Shown here: one piece after another, positions 42,681 through 49,867 of the stretch
Numbering within the stretch: position 1 is the stretch's first letter
How the letters are laid out: each line of letters opens with the position of its first letter
Assembly: GCA_040752025.1 (NCBI GenBank)
Contig: JBFMFR010000053.1
Span: 1 to 49,867 of the forward strand
Source: JBFMFR01 sp040752025
Lineage (GTDB): Bacteria > Chloroflexota > Anaerolineae > Anaerolineales > UBA4823
Direction: 5' to 3'
Length of the DNA stretch: 49,867 nt
The notes under the pieces: generated by a model
Told to the model about the DNA's origin: nothing
The model's input: only the letters and a program-made list of their open reading frames with translations
Database searches by the model: none
Translations under genes and position numbers: made by a program

Positions 42681-43661
42681 ATGGAATATACACGATTAGG
42701 ATCAACAGGATTAAAAGTCTCGCGGGTTTGCCTGGGCTGTATGAGCTACGGATTGCCGGGCGAAGGTAACCCATGGGTTTTGAATGAAGAGCAAAGCCGG
42801 CCTTATATTAAACGCTCCCTGGAAGCAGGCATCAATTTCTTCGACACGGCAGATGTCTATTCTGGCGGGATGAGTGAAACCATCCTGGGAAACGCCTTGC
42901 GGGATTTCGCCGCGCGGGATGAGGTGGTCATTGCCACCAAAGTTCGTTTTCCGATGGGCAAAGGTCCCAACGATTACGGACTTTCCCGCAAACATATCAT
43001 GAGCGCCATTGACGCCAGTCTCAAACGCCTGAGCACGGATTATGTCGATCTGTATCAGATTCACCGCTGGGATTACGAAACACCCATCGAAGAAACCATG
43101 GAAGCGCTGCATGACATCGTGCGCGCGGGTAAAGCGCGCTATATCGGCGCATCGGCGATGTTCGCCTGGCAGTTCGCCAAGGCCCAATACACCGCCAACC
43201 TGCACGGCTGGACGCGCTTTGTTTCTATGCAAAACCACTACAACTTGATCTACCGGGAGGATGAGCGCGAGCTTTTGCCTTTCTGCCAGGATCAGGGCGT
43301 TGGCGTGATCCCCTTCTCCCCGTTAGCGCGCGGCGTGCTAGCTCGCAAAGCGACGGAAGCCCAAAACGAAACTCTCCGCTACCAGAGCGATTCCCTCGCC
43401 AAAAGCCGTTACGCCCAGGAAGATAACCTGACCACCGTCGCCCGCGTCAGCGAGGTGGCGGAAGCGCGCGGGGTGCCGATGGCGCAAGTCGCCCTGGCCT
43501 GGATGTATACTAAGCCCAACATTGCTTCCCCAATCATTGGCGCTACCAAGCCCCATCACCTGGAAGATGCCCTTGCCGCGCTCTCGGTCCAGCTCACGGC
43601 TGAAGAGATCGGACGGTTGGAAGAACCCTATCGCCCTCATCCCGTGATTGCTCATTCGTAA
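42681..43661 (+). CDS. Aldo-keto reductase (AKR11/YghZ-like)
   Basis: This 326-residue AKR has MEYTRLGSTGLKVSRVCLGCMSYG, catalytic Asp/Tyr in FFDTADVYSGG, Lys in VVIATKVRF and His in YQIHRWD. QNHYNLIYREDERELLPFCQDQGVGVIPFSPLARG and ASPIIGATKPHHLEDALAAL complete the fold. ATG 42681 follows AGAGGA; an upstream in-frame stretch runs over the CMD gene. Part of the oxidoreductase cassette with other AKRs and an F420 enzyme. Confidence 0.93.
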   Translation: MEYTRLGSTGLKVSRVCLGCMSYGLPGEGNPWVLNEEQSRPYIKRSLEAGINFFDTADVYSGGMSETILGNALRDFAARDEVVIATKVRFPMGKGPNDYGLSRKHIMSAIDASLKRLSTDYVDLYQIHRWDYETPIEETMEALHDIVRAGKARYIGASAMFAWQFAKAQYTANLHGWTRFVSMQNHYNLIYREDERELLPFCQDQGVGVIPFSPLARGVLARKATEAQNETLRYQSDSLAKSRYAQEDNLTTVARVSEVAEARGVPMAQVALAWMYTKPNIASPIIGATKPHHLEDALAALSVQLTAEEIGRLEEPYRPHPVIAHS

Positions 43662-43721
43662 GAGGGTCGTAAACAAAACGCGTGCAACTGTAAACGAACA
43701 ATATCGAAAAGGAGATTAATC

Positions 43722-44603
43722 ATGTACGTTGGATTACAAATTCCGTCTTTCAAGTACCCTGGCGGTACGGCTGCTATCCGACCCAAACTGAAAGAAATCG
43801 CCACAACGGCAGAAGCGGCAGGTTTTTATAGCCTGTGGGTCATGGATCATTATTATCAAATCAAGGGATTGTTCGGGGAGGCTTATACTGACCCGATGAT
43901 GGAAGCCTATACCACGCTCGGATATATGGCAGGATTAACCGAAAAAGCCTATCTGGGTGTACTGGTAACAGGCGTTATTTATCGCCACCCCTCCGTTCTG
44001 ATGAAGATGGTCAACACGCTCGATATTCTCTCCGGTGGTCGTGCCTATCTTGGCATTGGTGCGGCCTGGTATGAAGAAGAAGCCAATGGCTATGGCATCC
44101 CTTACCCTTCCACGTCAGAGCGCTTCGAGCAACTGGAGGACAATCTGAAACTGGCGAAGGCTCTCTGGGATCGTGACGTGACATCCTTCAAGGGCAAGCA
44201 TTTTTCGGCTCCGGCGATCACCAATAATCCCCGCCCGCTCTCAACCCCGCATCCACGCATCATGATCGGCGGCACAGGCCCGAAGAAGACACTGCGAATG
44301 GTGGCTCAGTATGCGGACGCCTGTAATATCGGAGATTGGGTCGGTACAGAAAACATGCAAAAAGCGCTCGACACCCTCAAAGGACACTGCGAGAGACTGG
44401 GACGCGATTACGACTCCATCGAGAAAACCTGCCTCGGCACAGTGCATCTTTCCGGGAATGATACAGTAGATGGCGTCATCCGTCGTATCCAAGGGCTTTC
44501 TGAGATTGGATTCTCACAGGCGATCTTCAATATGCCGGATGTTTACAAGATTACACCGCTCGAAACCTTTGCGAAAGAAATCATCCCGGCGGTAGCTGAA
44601 TGA
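43722..44603 (+). CDS. LLM-class F420-dependent oxidoreductase
   Basis: This 293-residue protein is of the luciferase-like/F420-dependent type. It has a TIM-barrel start ATTAEAAGFYSLWVMDHYYQ, LGYMAGLTEKAYLGVLVTGVIYRHPSVLMKMVNTLDILSGGRAYLGIGAAWYEEE, and PRIMIGGTGPKKTLRMVAQYADACNI. Such enzymes transfer hydride between F420H2 and small substrates. ATG 43722 has AAGGAG upstream. It ends the AKR/CMD cassette and converges with the phosphodiesterase gene at 44649. Confidence 0.92.
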   Translation: MYVGLQIPSFKYPGGTAAIRPKLKEIATTAEAAGFYSLWVMDHYYQIKGLFGEAYTDPMMEAYTTLGYMAGLTEKAYLGVLVTGVIYRHPSVLMKMVNTLDILSGGRAYLGIGAAWYEEEANGYGIPYPSTSERFEQLEDNLKLAKALWDRDVTSFKGKHFSAPAITNNPRPLSTPHPRIMIGGTGPKKTLRMVAQYADACNIGDWVGTENMQKALDTLKGHCERLGRDYDSIEKTCLGTVHLSGNDTVDGVIRRIQGLSEIGFSQAIFNMPDVYKITPLETFAKEIIPAVAE

Positions 44604-44648
44604 TAAGACAGGTCGTGTGCCTGTAGTTCAGCCCGGGCTGTCTGTCGC

Positions 44649-47639
44649 CTATGGTGTTATCCAGTCGCCCGTGTAAATCCAGGCAGTGTTGTGGCTTACC
44701 TTCCCGGCGCAGTCGTAGCCGCCGAAGTAATACACCTGGCCGCCATCTTCTGGGAAAGGCGAGATAGCAATTGCCCGCGTGGCGCGCAGGCTGTCGCCCG
44801 CCGGCGCAGGATGGGCAGGATCGTAAATTTCCACGTGTTCGTAAGTGGCGTCGGCGTGGCGCACCAGGAAGAAGGCGTTGTTGTGCGGCGGCTTGCGCTC
44901 GGGGTGCGTGACCCACAGGCTCACCAGGTGAACCGCCTCGCCGGTGATCGGATGCACCGCCGGCAGGAAGCGGTTGTAGGCAGAAAGCGCCGCGCCTTTG
45001 TACTTTTCGATGCCCCACGCCTGCTGGAAATGCTCCCGGATATCCAGCTCGACGGTCACCGCGTGGTTATGGTGCGGGTCGATGCGCTCGATCACGCCCG
45101 GGTTGGCGCGGGTTGCCAGCAGCACCTGCCGCCCGCTGCCATTGGGGTCAGGGATGGCAGTCAGGCCGCGCATCAGGTTGGCCTCGCCTTTGTCGCTGTC
45201 ATTGTAGGGATATTGGTACACCAGCTCCCAGCGCGGCTGCTCCCCATCGATGCGGCGGAACAGGCCGCCGGTGATCGTCTTGCCTCGTTTTTCCAGGCCG
45301 GTGGCTGCGTAAAGCACCCCGTTACACTCGGCGAAGGCCATGATGCGCCCGGTTCCGGTCAGTTCCGCTTCCGCCTCCCAGCGCAGCCTGCCGGGGGCGG
45401 CGGGATCGTATGCGCCGCGCTGGATTTGCCCGTAGGAAACGCCCGCGAAAACGTGGTGAATGCCGGTGACCGCATCGATATGCGCGCCGAAGGATCGCGC
45501 CACGGCCTGCCGGGGAACTTGAGCGATCGTGCTCTTTTCCCATTTTCCGGTTTGATCGTCGCGCGTCCACGCGGTTGCAACGCGCTGCTGCTCGATATGG
45601 ATATCATTTGGGCTGGCGATCAACATCGTGACCGGCGCTTCGAATAACCCGCCCTGCCAATCTGTGGAAAAACTCAGCGCGCGGATCGCCTCGACGCGCA
45701 GGTAAGTTGGGCCGAAATTAACTTCGACGCGCCAGGGGGCGTCTGCCGCGTCTTTCACCAGGATTTGCGCGCCGTTCCAGGGGCGGATTTGGCTGTCTTC
45801 GCCGTAAGGGTCATCCATCCAGAAGCCCATCGTGGCAAAGAGCTTGCCCTGGTAGGGAAAGATATCCATCGTCTCAGTGCCGCCCATCCACAGGCCAGCC
45901 GCATCCTCGCTGCCTGGAAAGTAATCCTGCTCGAAGCGCAGATTGCCCCAACTGCCAGCGGCGGCGCTGCCGGGCGTGGTAGTAGAAAGCGGCTTTGCCG
46001 GGCGGGGAGTGCCCAGCGTCGAAACCGCCTCTTGCTCTCCGGCAAAGCTGCGCAGAGCATCGCGCCGCGGCGCCAGCCAGCCGCCGGTCTCGCTCTGCAC
46101 CTGCACATCCTGCGCCTCCGGCGCCAGCATGGCGTCGCTCAACACCACCCCATCCATCCCGGCCACCGGCATTCCAGACAGGCGGGCGATGGTGGGGGCG
46201 ATATCCACCAGGCGGGCGGGGAAGTCGGATACCACGCCGCGCTGGATGCCCGGCCCGCTGAAGATCAGCGGGATGTGCTGGTTGACCCAGTTGATCTCGC
46301 CATGCGCCCCCAGGCGTTGTTTGTCGACGCTCTCGTACAGCACGCCTTCGCGAGTCGTCGTGACCACATCCGGGCTGCCCTGGCAGGCAAAGGTGTCGAG
46401 CAGGTAGAGGTAAGCCTGGTTGAGACCGGCGGGCAGGCTGCTGGCGCTGCCGGCTGTCGCCTGGTAGGAATATCCGCTGCCGGACCGTGTGCGATAATAC
46501 ACGCCAACCACGCCCGGCAGGTTGGCGGCCTGGAGCTGGTCGGCAACCTGGGGGGCCAGCGCCGGGTCCTTCAGATAGGTCAATGGAATCGAGGCGCGCC
46601 CGCGCCCGCCGGGCAGCGTGACGGCCTGGCGGACGTCCTCGTTGTAGTAGGTCTCGTAAGCCGGCGTCATGCCATGATCGGCGGTGAAGACCCACAGGGT
46701 TTGCTCGAAAATGCCGGCCTGGCGGTAGGTTTGCAACAGCTCCCCCAGGCCGTCGTCAACGCCGAGCATAACTTTGCCCATGTTTTCTGGATCGGTCAGC
46801 CCGCCGGTCTTATGCCCCCATCCGTCCGGTTCGGAAACGTTGATCATCAGCAGGCGCGGCCGGTAGGCGCTGAATACGCTGGAGGCCAGGTGGAAGGCGT
46901 AGCGCGCATCGTCGCCAGGCTGTTCGAGAGCCGCTTGCAGCGCCGGATTGTCCAGAAAGCTTTGCTCAGGCTCGTGGCCCCGGATGGCCGCTGGGCGCAA
47001 AGTCCCCTTGCCGGGCGGCTCGTAGCCTTCGATGGAGTTTGCTGGCTGGGTGGCTTTCGCGCCAGCTTTTTTGACTTTCTCGGTATACAGAATGTAATCG
47101 GCTGGCCCCACGCCCAGCCCCTGGGCGGCATAGATTTTGTGAGTGGCAACCACCGCCACAACATTGTTGGGATCCTGCGCTTTGAACAGGCCGGCCAGGG
47201 TCGGAACCCCGCTGTCGGCGACGATCTGCGCCATCTCGCCGTTGTTGATCGCTTTCACGCTGGTAGGATTGACCCGCCCGCCCTTGCCATCGCTCCAGCC
47301 GAAGCCCAGGATGCCGTTATTTTTAGGGAATGCCCCCGTGCTCATTTGAGTATGGCCGGGAGGCGTGTTATTTTGCACCGCCCCCACCCACGCCCCGCGG
47401 TAAGATACGCCGTTTTGCACCAGCGCCTCCAGGTTGGGCATTTCCGCCAGGTCGAAGTATTCCGGGCGGCAGGCATCGCAGGAGATGAGCACCACGTGCA
47501 GGCCGGACAGAGTGGGCGGGGGCGTGTTTTCGACGCCGGGGCCCCGACCACTGGGGCGGCTGCACCCTGCCAGAGACAGGATCAGCAATACGTGCAGCCA
47601 TAGTACCTGAAAATTGAGCCTGGATTTGTGTGTCGTCAT
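44649..47639 (-). CDS. Secreted lipoprotein phosphodiesterase/phosphatase with C-terminal domain
   Basis: This 996-residue protein has a lipoprotein signal (LWLHVLLILSLAGC) and a Pro/Thr linker. A type I phosphodiesterase/alkaline phosphatase superfamily domain follows (about 40-520): VVLISCDACRPEYFD (metal Asp), NNTPPGHTQMSTG (nucleophile Thr and metal site), SEPDGWGHKTGG (Asp and His), FTADHGMTP and GAHGEINWVNQH. The last 420 residues contain beta-rich repeats like VRALSFSTDWQGGL, ITGIHHVFAGVSYGQ and VYYFGGYDCAGKVSHNTAW, possibly a propeller. It starts at ATG 47639 with AAGGAT. Substrate may be a nucleotide or phospholipid; unknown. Confidence 0.88.
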   Translation of the reverse strand: MTTHKSRLNFQVLWLHVLLILSLAGCSRPSGRGPGVENTPPPTLSGLHVVLISCDACRPEYFDLAEMPNLEALVQNGVSYRGAWVGAVQNNTPPGHTQMSTGAFPKNNGILGFGWSDGKGGRVNPTSVKAINNGEMAQIVADSGVPTLAGLFKAQDPNNVVAVVATHKIYAAQGLGVGPADYILYTEKVKKAGAKATQPANSIEGYEPPGKGTLRPAAIRGHEPEQSFLDNPALQAALEQPGDDARYAFHLASSVFSAYRPRLLMINVSEPDGWGHKTGGLTDPENMGKVMLGVDDGLGELLQTYRQAGIFEQTLWVFTADHGMTPAYETYYNEDVRQAVTLPGGRGRASIPLTYLKDPALAPQVADQLQAANLPGVVGVYYRTRSGSGYSYQATAGSASSLPAGLNQAYLYLLDTFACQGSPDVVTTTREGVLYESVDKQRLGAHGEINWVNQHIPLIFSGPGIQRGVVSDFPARLVDIAPTIARLSGMPVAGMDGVVLSDAMLAPEAQDVQVQSETGGWLAPRRDALRSFAGEQEAVSTLGTPRPAKPLSTTTPGSAAAGSWGNLRFEQDYFPGSEDAAGLWMGGTETMDIFPYQGKLFATMGFWMDDPYGEDSQIRPWNGAQILVKDAADAPWRVEVNFGPTYLRVEAIRALSFSTDWQGGLFEAPVTMLIASPNDIHIEQQRVATAWTRDDQTGKWEKSTIAQVPRQAVARSFGAHIDAVTGIHHVFAGVSYGQIQRGAYDPAAPGRLRWEAEAELTGTGRIMAFAECNGVLYAATGLEKRGKTITGGLFRRIDGEQPRWELVYQYPYNDSDKGEANLMRGLTAIPDPNGSGRQVLLATRANPGVIERIDPHHNHAVTVELDIREHFQQAWGIEKYKGAALSAYNRFLPAVHPITGEAVHLVSLWVTHPERKPPHNNAFFLVRHADATYEHVEIYDPAHPAPAGDSLRATRAIAISPFPEDGGQVYYFGGYDCAGKVSHNTAWIYTGDWITP

Positions 47640-47694
47640 AGTATCCTTCTTGTGAACGAGGAAAAATATCACCATACCAGGATTGTATCCCCGC

Positions 47695-47723
47695 AGTGTA
47701 AAAAATTGTTAAACTTTGTTCAA
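47695..47723 (-). promoter_or_regulatory. Candidate promoter of the phosphodiesterase gene
   Basis: On the minus strand TTGAAC (47723-47718) and TACACT (47700-47695) are separated by 17 bases, in an AT-rich stretch. Leader of about 50 bases. Confidence 0.5.
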
Positions 47724-47828
47724 AAAGATTGTAATCTCCCCCTCCGCCCCACAGACTCTGCCCCAGGCGCGTGCGTTGCATCTGTTCTTGATGCGATGCA
47801 CGTGGCGGCCGACGAAGCTAGGTCAATA

Positions 47829-47861
47829 AGACACCCGGAGTTTTCAAAACTCCGGGTGTCT
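47829..47861. repeat. 33-bp perfect palindrome, intergenic repeat family member
   Basis: AGACACCCGGAGTTTT (47829-47844) and its exact complement (47846-47861) flank one base. A related palindrome lies at 48006-48036; both share ACxCCCGGAG..CTCCGGGxGT. The region 47640-48296 has no gene; it contains these two repeats, the phosphodiesterase promoter and AT-rich or low-information sequence with no other clear site. Confidence 0.7.
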
Positions 47862-48005
47862 GCTTCAACACCGTGCGTTGTACCCGAGCACTACCCCACC
47901 CAAACCTCAACCGGACGCAGATTCCCGCTGATCTTCGCAGATAAGAAAAACAACCCGCGCGAACCTGCGCGCCTCTGTGCGCCATCAGAGCCATCCCGCC
48001 TCCCA

Positions 48006-48036
48006 GACTCCCGGAGATTTGGAATCTCCGGGAGTC
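48006..48036. repeat. 31-bp perfect palindrome, intergenic repeat family member
   Basis: GACTCCCGGAGATT (48006-48019) and AATCTCCGGGAGTC (48023-48036) are exact arms around TGG. It resembles the palindrome at 47829 and forms a very stable hairpin. REP-like element or bidirectional structure. Confidence 0.7.
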
Positions 48037-48260
48037 TTCAGCGCATCCCCCAGCAATAAATTGGCGGGTGTGGGAATGAGATGAATTCGGATCATTTGTA
48101 AAATTCGTGGCGCTGTCCCCGCCGTCGTCGATACGTTATGGGTGCTGAAGCAGAGCAGGCGGGCCGAGCTGGTGCTCGGCGGCCCCGGGGGATAGGGGTA
48201 GAGATGTCGGTCAAGTAATCGCAAGAGAACACCGATCGAGGATCATAGATCGACGCGTGA

Positions 48261-48290
48261 TTGAAAAACGGGCGGTTTCCATTGTATAAT
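48261..48290 (+). promoter_or_regulatory. Sigma-70 promoter driving a leaderless transcript
   Basis: TTGAAA (48261-48266) and TATAAT (48285-48290) have an 18-base spacer. The ATG of the nucleotidyltransferase begins 7 bases after the -10, so the transcript should start at the codon itself. No ribosome site is present. Confidence 0.75.
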
Positions 48291-48296
48291 TAAAAT

Positions 48297-48620
48297 ATGG
48301 ACAGCGAAAAACTCGCCAAAATTTTGCAAGAATTGCGCCTCGGGCTAACCCAACTTCTGGGCGATCGGTTGGAGGCCGTTTACCTTTACGGCTCGCAGGC
48401 ACGCGGCGAGGCCCGAACGGATTCGGATATCGATGTTCTGGTTGTGATGAAAAAAGATTTTGACTATGGGGAAATGCTCGATAGAACAATTGATTTAGTT
48501 GCTGGCCTTTCGCTTGAGTATGATGTTGTAATCTCGCGAGCCTTTGTCTCCAAAGATCGCTTTGAACATGAGAGAAGCCCATTCCTCATGAATATACGCC
48601 GCGAAGCTGTACCTGCATGA
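48297..48620 (+). CDS. MNT-type minimal nucleotidyltransferase (antitoxin of a HEPN/MNT pair)
   Basis: This 107-residue protein has the nucleotidyltransferase core YLYGSQARGEARTDSDIDVLVVM, with the catalytic DxD and a third acidic residue in LEYDVVIS. MNT antitoxins AMPylate their HEPN partner RNase. The stop (TGA 48618-48620) overlaps the next gene's start. The -10 box is 7 bases from the ATG, which suggests leaderless translation. Confidence 0.9.
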   Translation: MDSEKLAKILQELRLGLTQLLGDRLEAVYLYGSQARGEARTDSDIDVLVVMKKDFDYGEMLDRTIDLVAGLSLEYDVVISRAFVSKDRFEHERSPFLMNIRREAVPA

Positions 48621-48995
48621 ATGAACAAATCGGTTTGATTCTGGCTAAGGCGAAGGAAAGCCTGGAGGCAGCCAGGCTGTTGAGAGAAGAAGGATACCTG
48701 GATTTTGCTGCTTCACGCGCCTATTATGCGATGTTCTACACGGCAGAAGCGCTGCTGCTCTCGAAGAATTTATCCTTTTCCAGCCATGCCGCTGTGATCG
48801 CGAATTACGGAAAAGAGTTCTCAAAGACTGGGGAACTTGATCCTAAATACCACAAACCTGATCGCAGTGCAAGACCTTCGTAGTCAAGGCGACTACAGTT
48901 ACAGCCCAGGCGTCGCTGAGAGCAATGTACAAAATGCTTTATTGTGGGCTTCCGAATTCCTTGCAGCAACAACTGCATATCTGGCAGGGGGATAA
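48617..48995 (+). pseudogene. HEPN-domain toxin gene with frameshift in an AAA run
   Basis: The first frame gives 88 residues with AKESLEAARLLREEGYLDFAASRAYYAMFYTAEALLLSKNLSFSSHAAV, the HEPN helical core, ending in a foreign tail after LDPKYHK. A shift by one base at the AAA run (48854-48856) restores NLIAVQDLRSQGDYSYSPGVAESNVQNALLWASEFLAATTAYLAGG to a stop at 48995, the normal HEPN C-terminus. The toxin is thus broken by a one-base insertion, or read by slippage. The MNT partner is intact. Confidence 0.85.
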
Positions 48996-49111
48996 TTGTT
49001 GTATGCCCGGCTTCTTTAGCACAGCCATCGCCTTTCCCAATATCGCCTTGGCGTAATTTGGGGGAACGCATTATTGAAGCTGGTGTAGAGCGTTGAACCT
49101 GGAGAAGTAGT

Positions 49112-49366
49112 ATGTTGAAACACCGGAATTACAGCGGCATTGTTGAATATGATCCTGATGGCAAGATTTTTACTGGCGAAGTGATCGGGCTGCGCGATGT
49201 GGTCACTTTTCAGGGCCGGTTGCCAGAAGAGTTGGAGCGCTCTTTTCGAGATTCGATCGATTTTTACCTGGAAATGTGGGCGCGAGATGGCGTAACGCCG
49301 CGAAAGAACGTGCAGCGCCCTCCTGAAAAAATGGGTGACACGGTTTTAGGTTGCAGATGCCGCTGA
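49112..49366 (+). CDS. HicB-family antitoxin-like protein, C-terminus altered
   Basis: This 84-residue protein has YSGIVEYDPDGKIFTGEVIGLRDVVTFQGRLPEELERSFRDSIDFYLEMW, the partial-RNase-H-fold of HicB. In full HicB a ribbon-helix-helix or HTH (usually after PEKPFSG) follows; here the tail VTPRKNVQRPPEKMGDTVLGCRCR does not match, suggesting truncation or frameshift. No HicA toxin gene is found on either side. ATG 49112 has GGAGAAG upstream. The 116 bases before it hold nothing recognisable. Confidence 0.7.
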   Translation: MLKHRNYSGIVEYDPDGKIFTGEVIGLRDVVTFQGRLPEELERSFRDSIDFYLEMWARDGVTPRKNVQRPPEKMGDTVLGCRCR

Positions 49367-49400
49367 TTTTTTGATTTGGGAAATCTGTGGGAAAGGCTCT

Positions 49401-49424
49401 ATACCAATTCGGCGAATCTGGTAT
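49401..49424. promoter_or_regulatory. Near-palindrome before the DUF4258 gene
   Basis: ATACCA (49401-49406) and TGGTAT (49419-49424) flank an inner near-repeat TTCG/CGAA. TAAAAT at 49427-49432 could be a -10 whose start point is the GTG at 49439. It may be a self-operator of the small gene pair. Confidence 0.5.
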
Positions 49425-49438
49425 GGTAAAATGAATGT

Positions 49439-49699
49439 GTGGATGAACAAGTCCGTGCAACTCTAACCGCGCATGCAAAGGATATGCTGGCCGAGAGAAG
49501 TATCTCTGAGGAATGGGTATGGAGAACAATCAGGTCTGCGGATTCTTGGGAACGCGGCGTTGATGGCAATTTGCATTTCACGAAAGCAATCGATGAAATG
49601 GACAATCGCATCTTGCGGGTTGTGGTAAACGACGGTTTCATCCCTAATCGAATTGTGACAGTGTTCTTCGACCGGCGTTTGCGTAAAGGTAAAACGTGA
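49439..49699 (+). CDS. DUF4258 family protein (putative toxin)
   Basis: This 86-residue protein matches the DUF4258 family: VRATLTAHAKDMLAERSISEEWVWRTI, HFTKAIDEMDNRILRVVVN and NRIVTVFFDRRLRKG. The family is linked to toxin-antitoxin pairs with DUF2283. The start is GTG without a ribosome site. The stop overlaps the DUF2283 ATG by one base (TGATG). Function unproven. Confidence 0.8.
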   Translation: MDEQVRATLTAHAKDMLAERSISEEWVWRTIRSADSWERGVDGNLHFTKAIDEMDNRILRVVVNDGFIPNRIVTVFFDRRLRKGKT

Positions 49700-49867
49700 T
49701 GAGACTGAAGATCGATAAAGAGAATGATGCGCTCTACTTTCGGCTGGATGAGGCGGCGATTGTTGAATCGGAAGAAGTCCAGCCTGGGGTGATCCTGGAC
49801 CTGGATGTCAATGGGCAGGTGGTGGGGATCGAAATCCTGGGTCTCAGTGCGCGCACCGAGCCTGAGA
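49699..49867 (+). CDS. DUF2283 family protein (partial, runs off window end)
   Basis: The frame begins MRLKIDKENDALYFRLDEAAIVESEEVQPGVILDLDVNGQVVGIEILGLS, a typical DUF2283 start-to-core. It overlaps the preceding DUF4258 gene by one base. The two form a pair resembling a toxin-antitoxin module. Its end lies outside the window. Confidence 0.85.
   Translation, partial: MRLKIDKENDALYFRLDEAAIVESEEVQPGVILDLDVNGQVVGIEILGLSARTEPE

Noticed and set aside
45765..47603. 612-residue plus-strand frame opposite the phosphodiesterase
   Set aside because: No motif, low-complexity; a shadow of the phosphodiesterase.
47985..48224. Minus-strand 79-residue frame near the palindromes
   Set aside because: It runs through a perfect palindrome and shows no protein-like pattern; treated as chance.
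47640..48296. CRISPR-like array suspected from repeated CCGGAG phrases
   Set aside because: There are only two palindromes of different sequence and no regular repeat-spacer pattern; no cas genes nearby.

Overview
The window is GC-rich and densely packed. It most likely comes from a Chloroflexota bacterium of the class Anaerolineae. That placement is an inference from Thr/Pro-rich linkers in secreted and membrane proteins, short Ser/Thr kinases, F420/LLM oxidoreductases, MacB-like exporters and lipoproteins with TPTPT-type tails. No rRNA or tRNA gene was recognised.

Layout. 1-1487: the end of an IS5-type transposase abuts a truncated Ser/Thr kinase, followed by a decayed stretch. 1488-4348: a TPR membrane protein and an AbrB/PIN toxin-antitoxin pair behind a palindrome. 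4355-9631: a TetR-controlled ABC exporter operon (TetR, tandem FtsX permease, adaptor, ATPase) with a near-consensus promoter and a 33-bp palindromic operator. 9628-15347: a B12 operon (btuF-btuC-btuD-cobT-cobS-cobU) under a cobalamin riboswitch with an intrinsic terminator. 15701-17158: a lipoprotein of unknown role. 17189-21862: rpoN, a PAS/GAF histidine kinase and an NtrC-type regulator without a DNA-binding domain, led by a promoter that matches both sigma-54 and sigma-70 consensus. 22022-24930: a sugar isomerase (SIS) and a GH20 hexosaminidase. 25069-26031: proline dehydrogenase. 26125-28664: a CzrA/SmtB-type sensor and a P1B-4-like metal ATPase. 28799-29272: a membrane-anchored rhodanese with an in-frame TGA where relatives carry Cys, a selenoprotein candidate. 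29299-34789: DinB protein, UbiA prenyltransferase, MoeA, ACT protein, MoeA-PBP fusion and a CheY-like receiver, tightly overlapped. 34804-35735: peroxiredoxin and cytochrome c. 35886-38658: a NarX/NarL-type two-component pair and its terminator. 38739-44603: a less GC-rich oxidoreductase cassette (MerR remnant, several aldo-keto reductases, esterase lipoprotein, CMD protein, LLM oxidoreductase) that looks acquired. 44649-47639: a large secreted phosphodiesterase. 47640-49867: palindromic repeats and a toxin-antitoxin-like cluster (MNT/HEPN with a frameshift, HicB-like, DUF4258, DUF2283).

How it works together. The B12 operon imports corrinoid and completes the lower-ligand loop of cobalamin synthesis, shut off by B12 through the riboswitch. 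The rpoN-kinase-regulator operon looks like a self-contained sigma-54 control unit. The moeA-region genes serve molybdopterin cofactor maturation and perhaps metal or ligand sensing. The most rewarding items for follow-up are the TGA-containing rhodanese, the rpoN operon (zinc-ribbon sigma-54, sigma-54-like autopromoter, HTH-less activator) and the tri-codon ORF inside the B12 leader.
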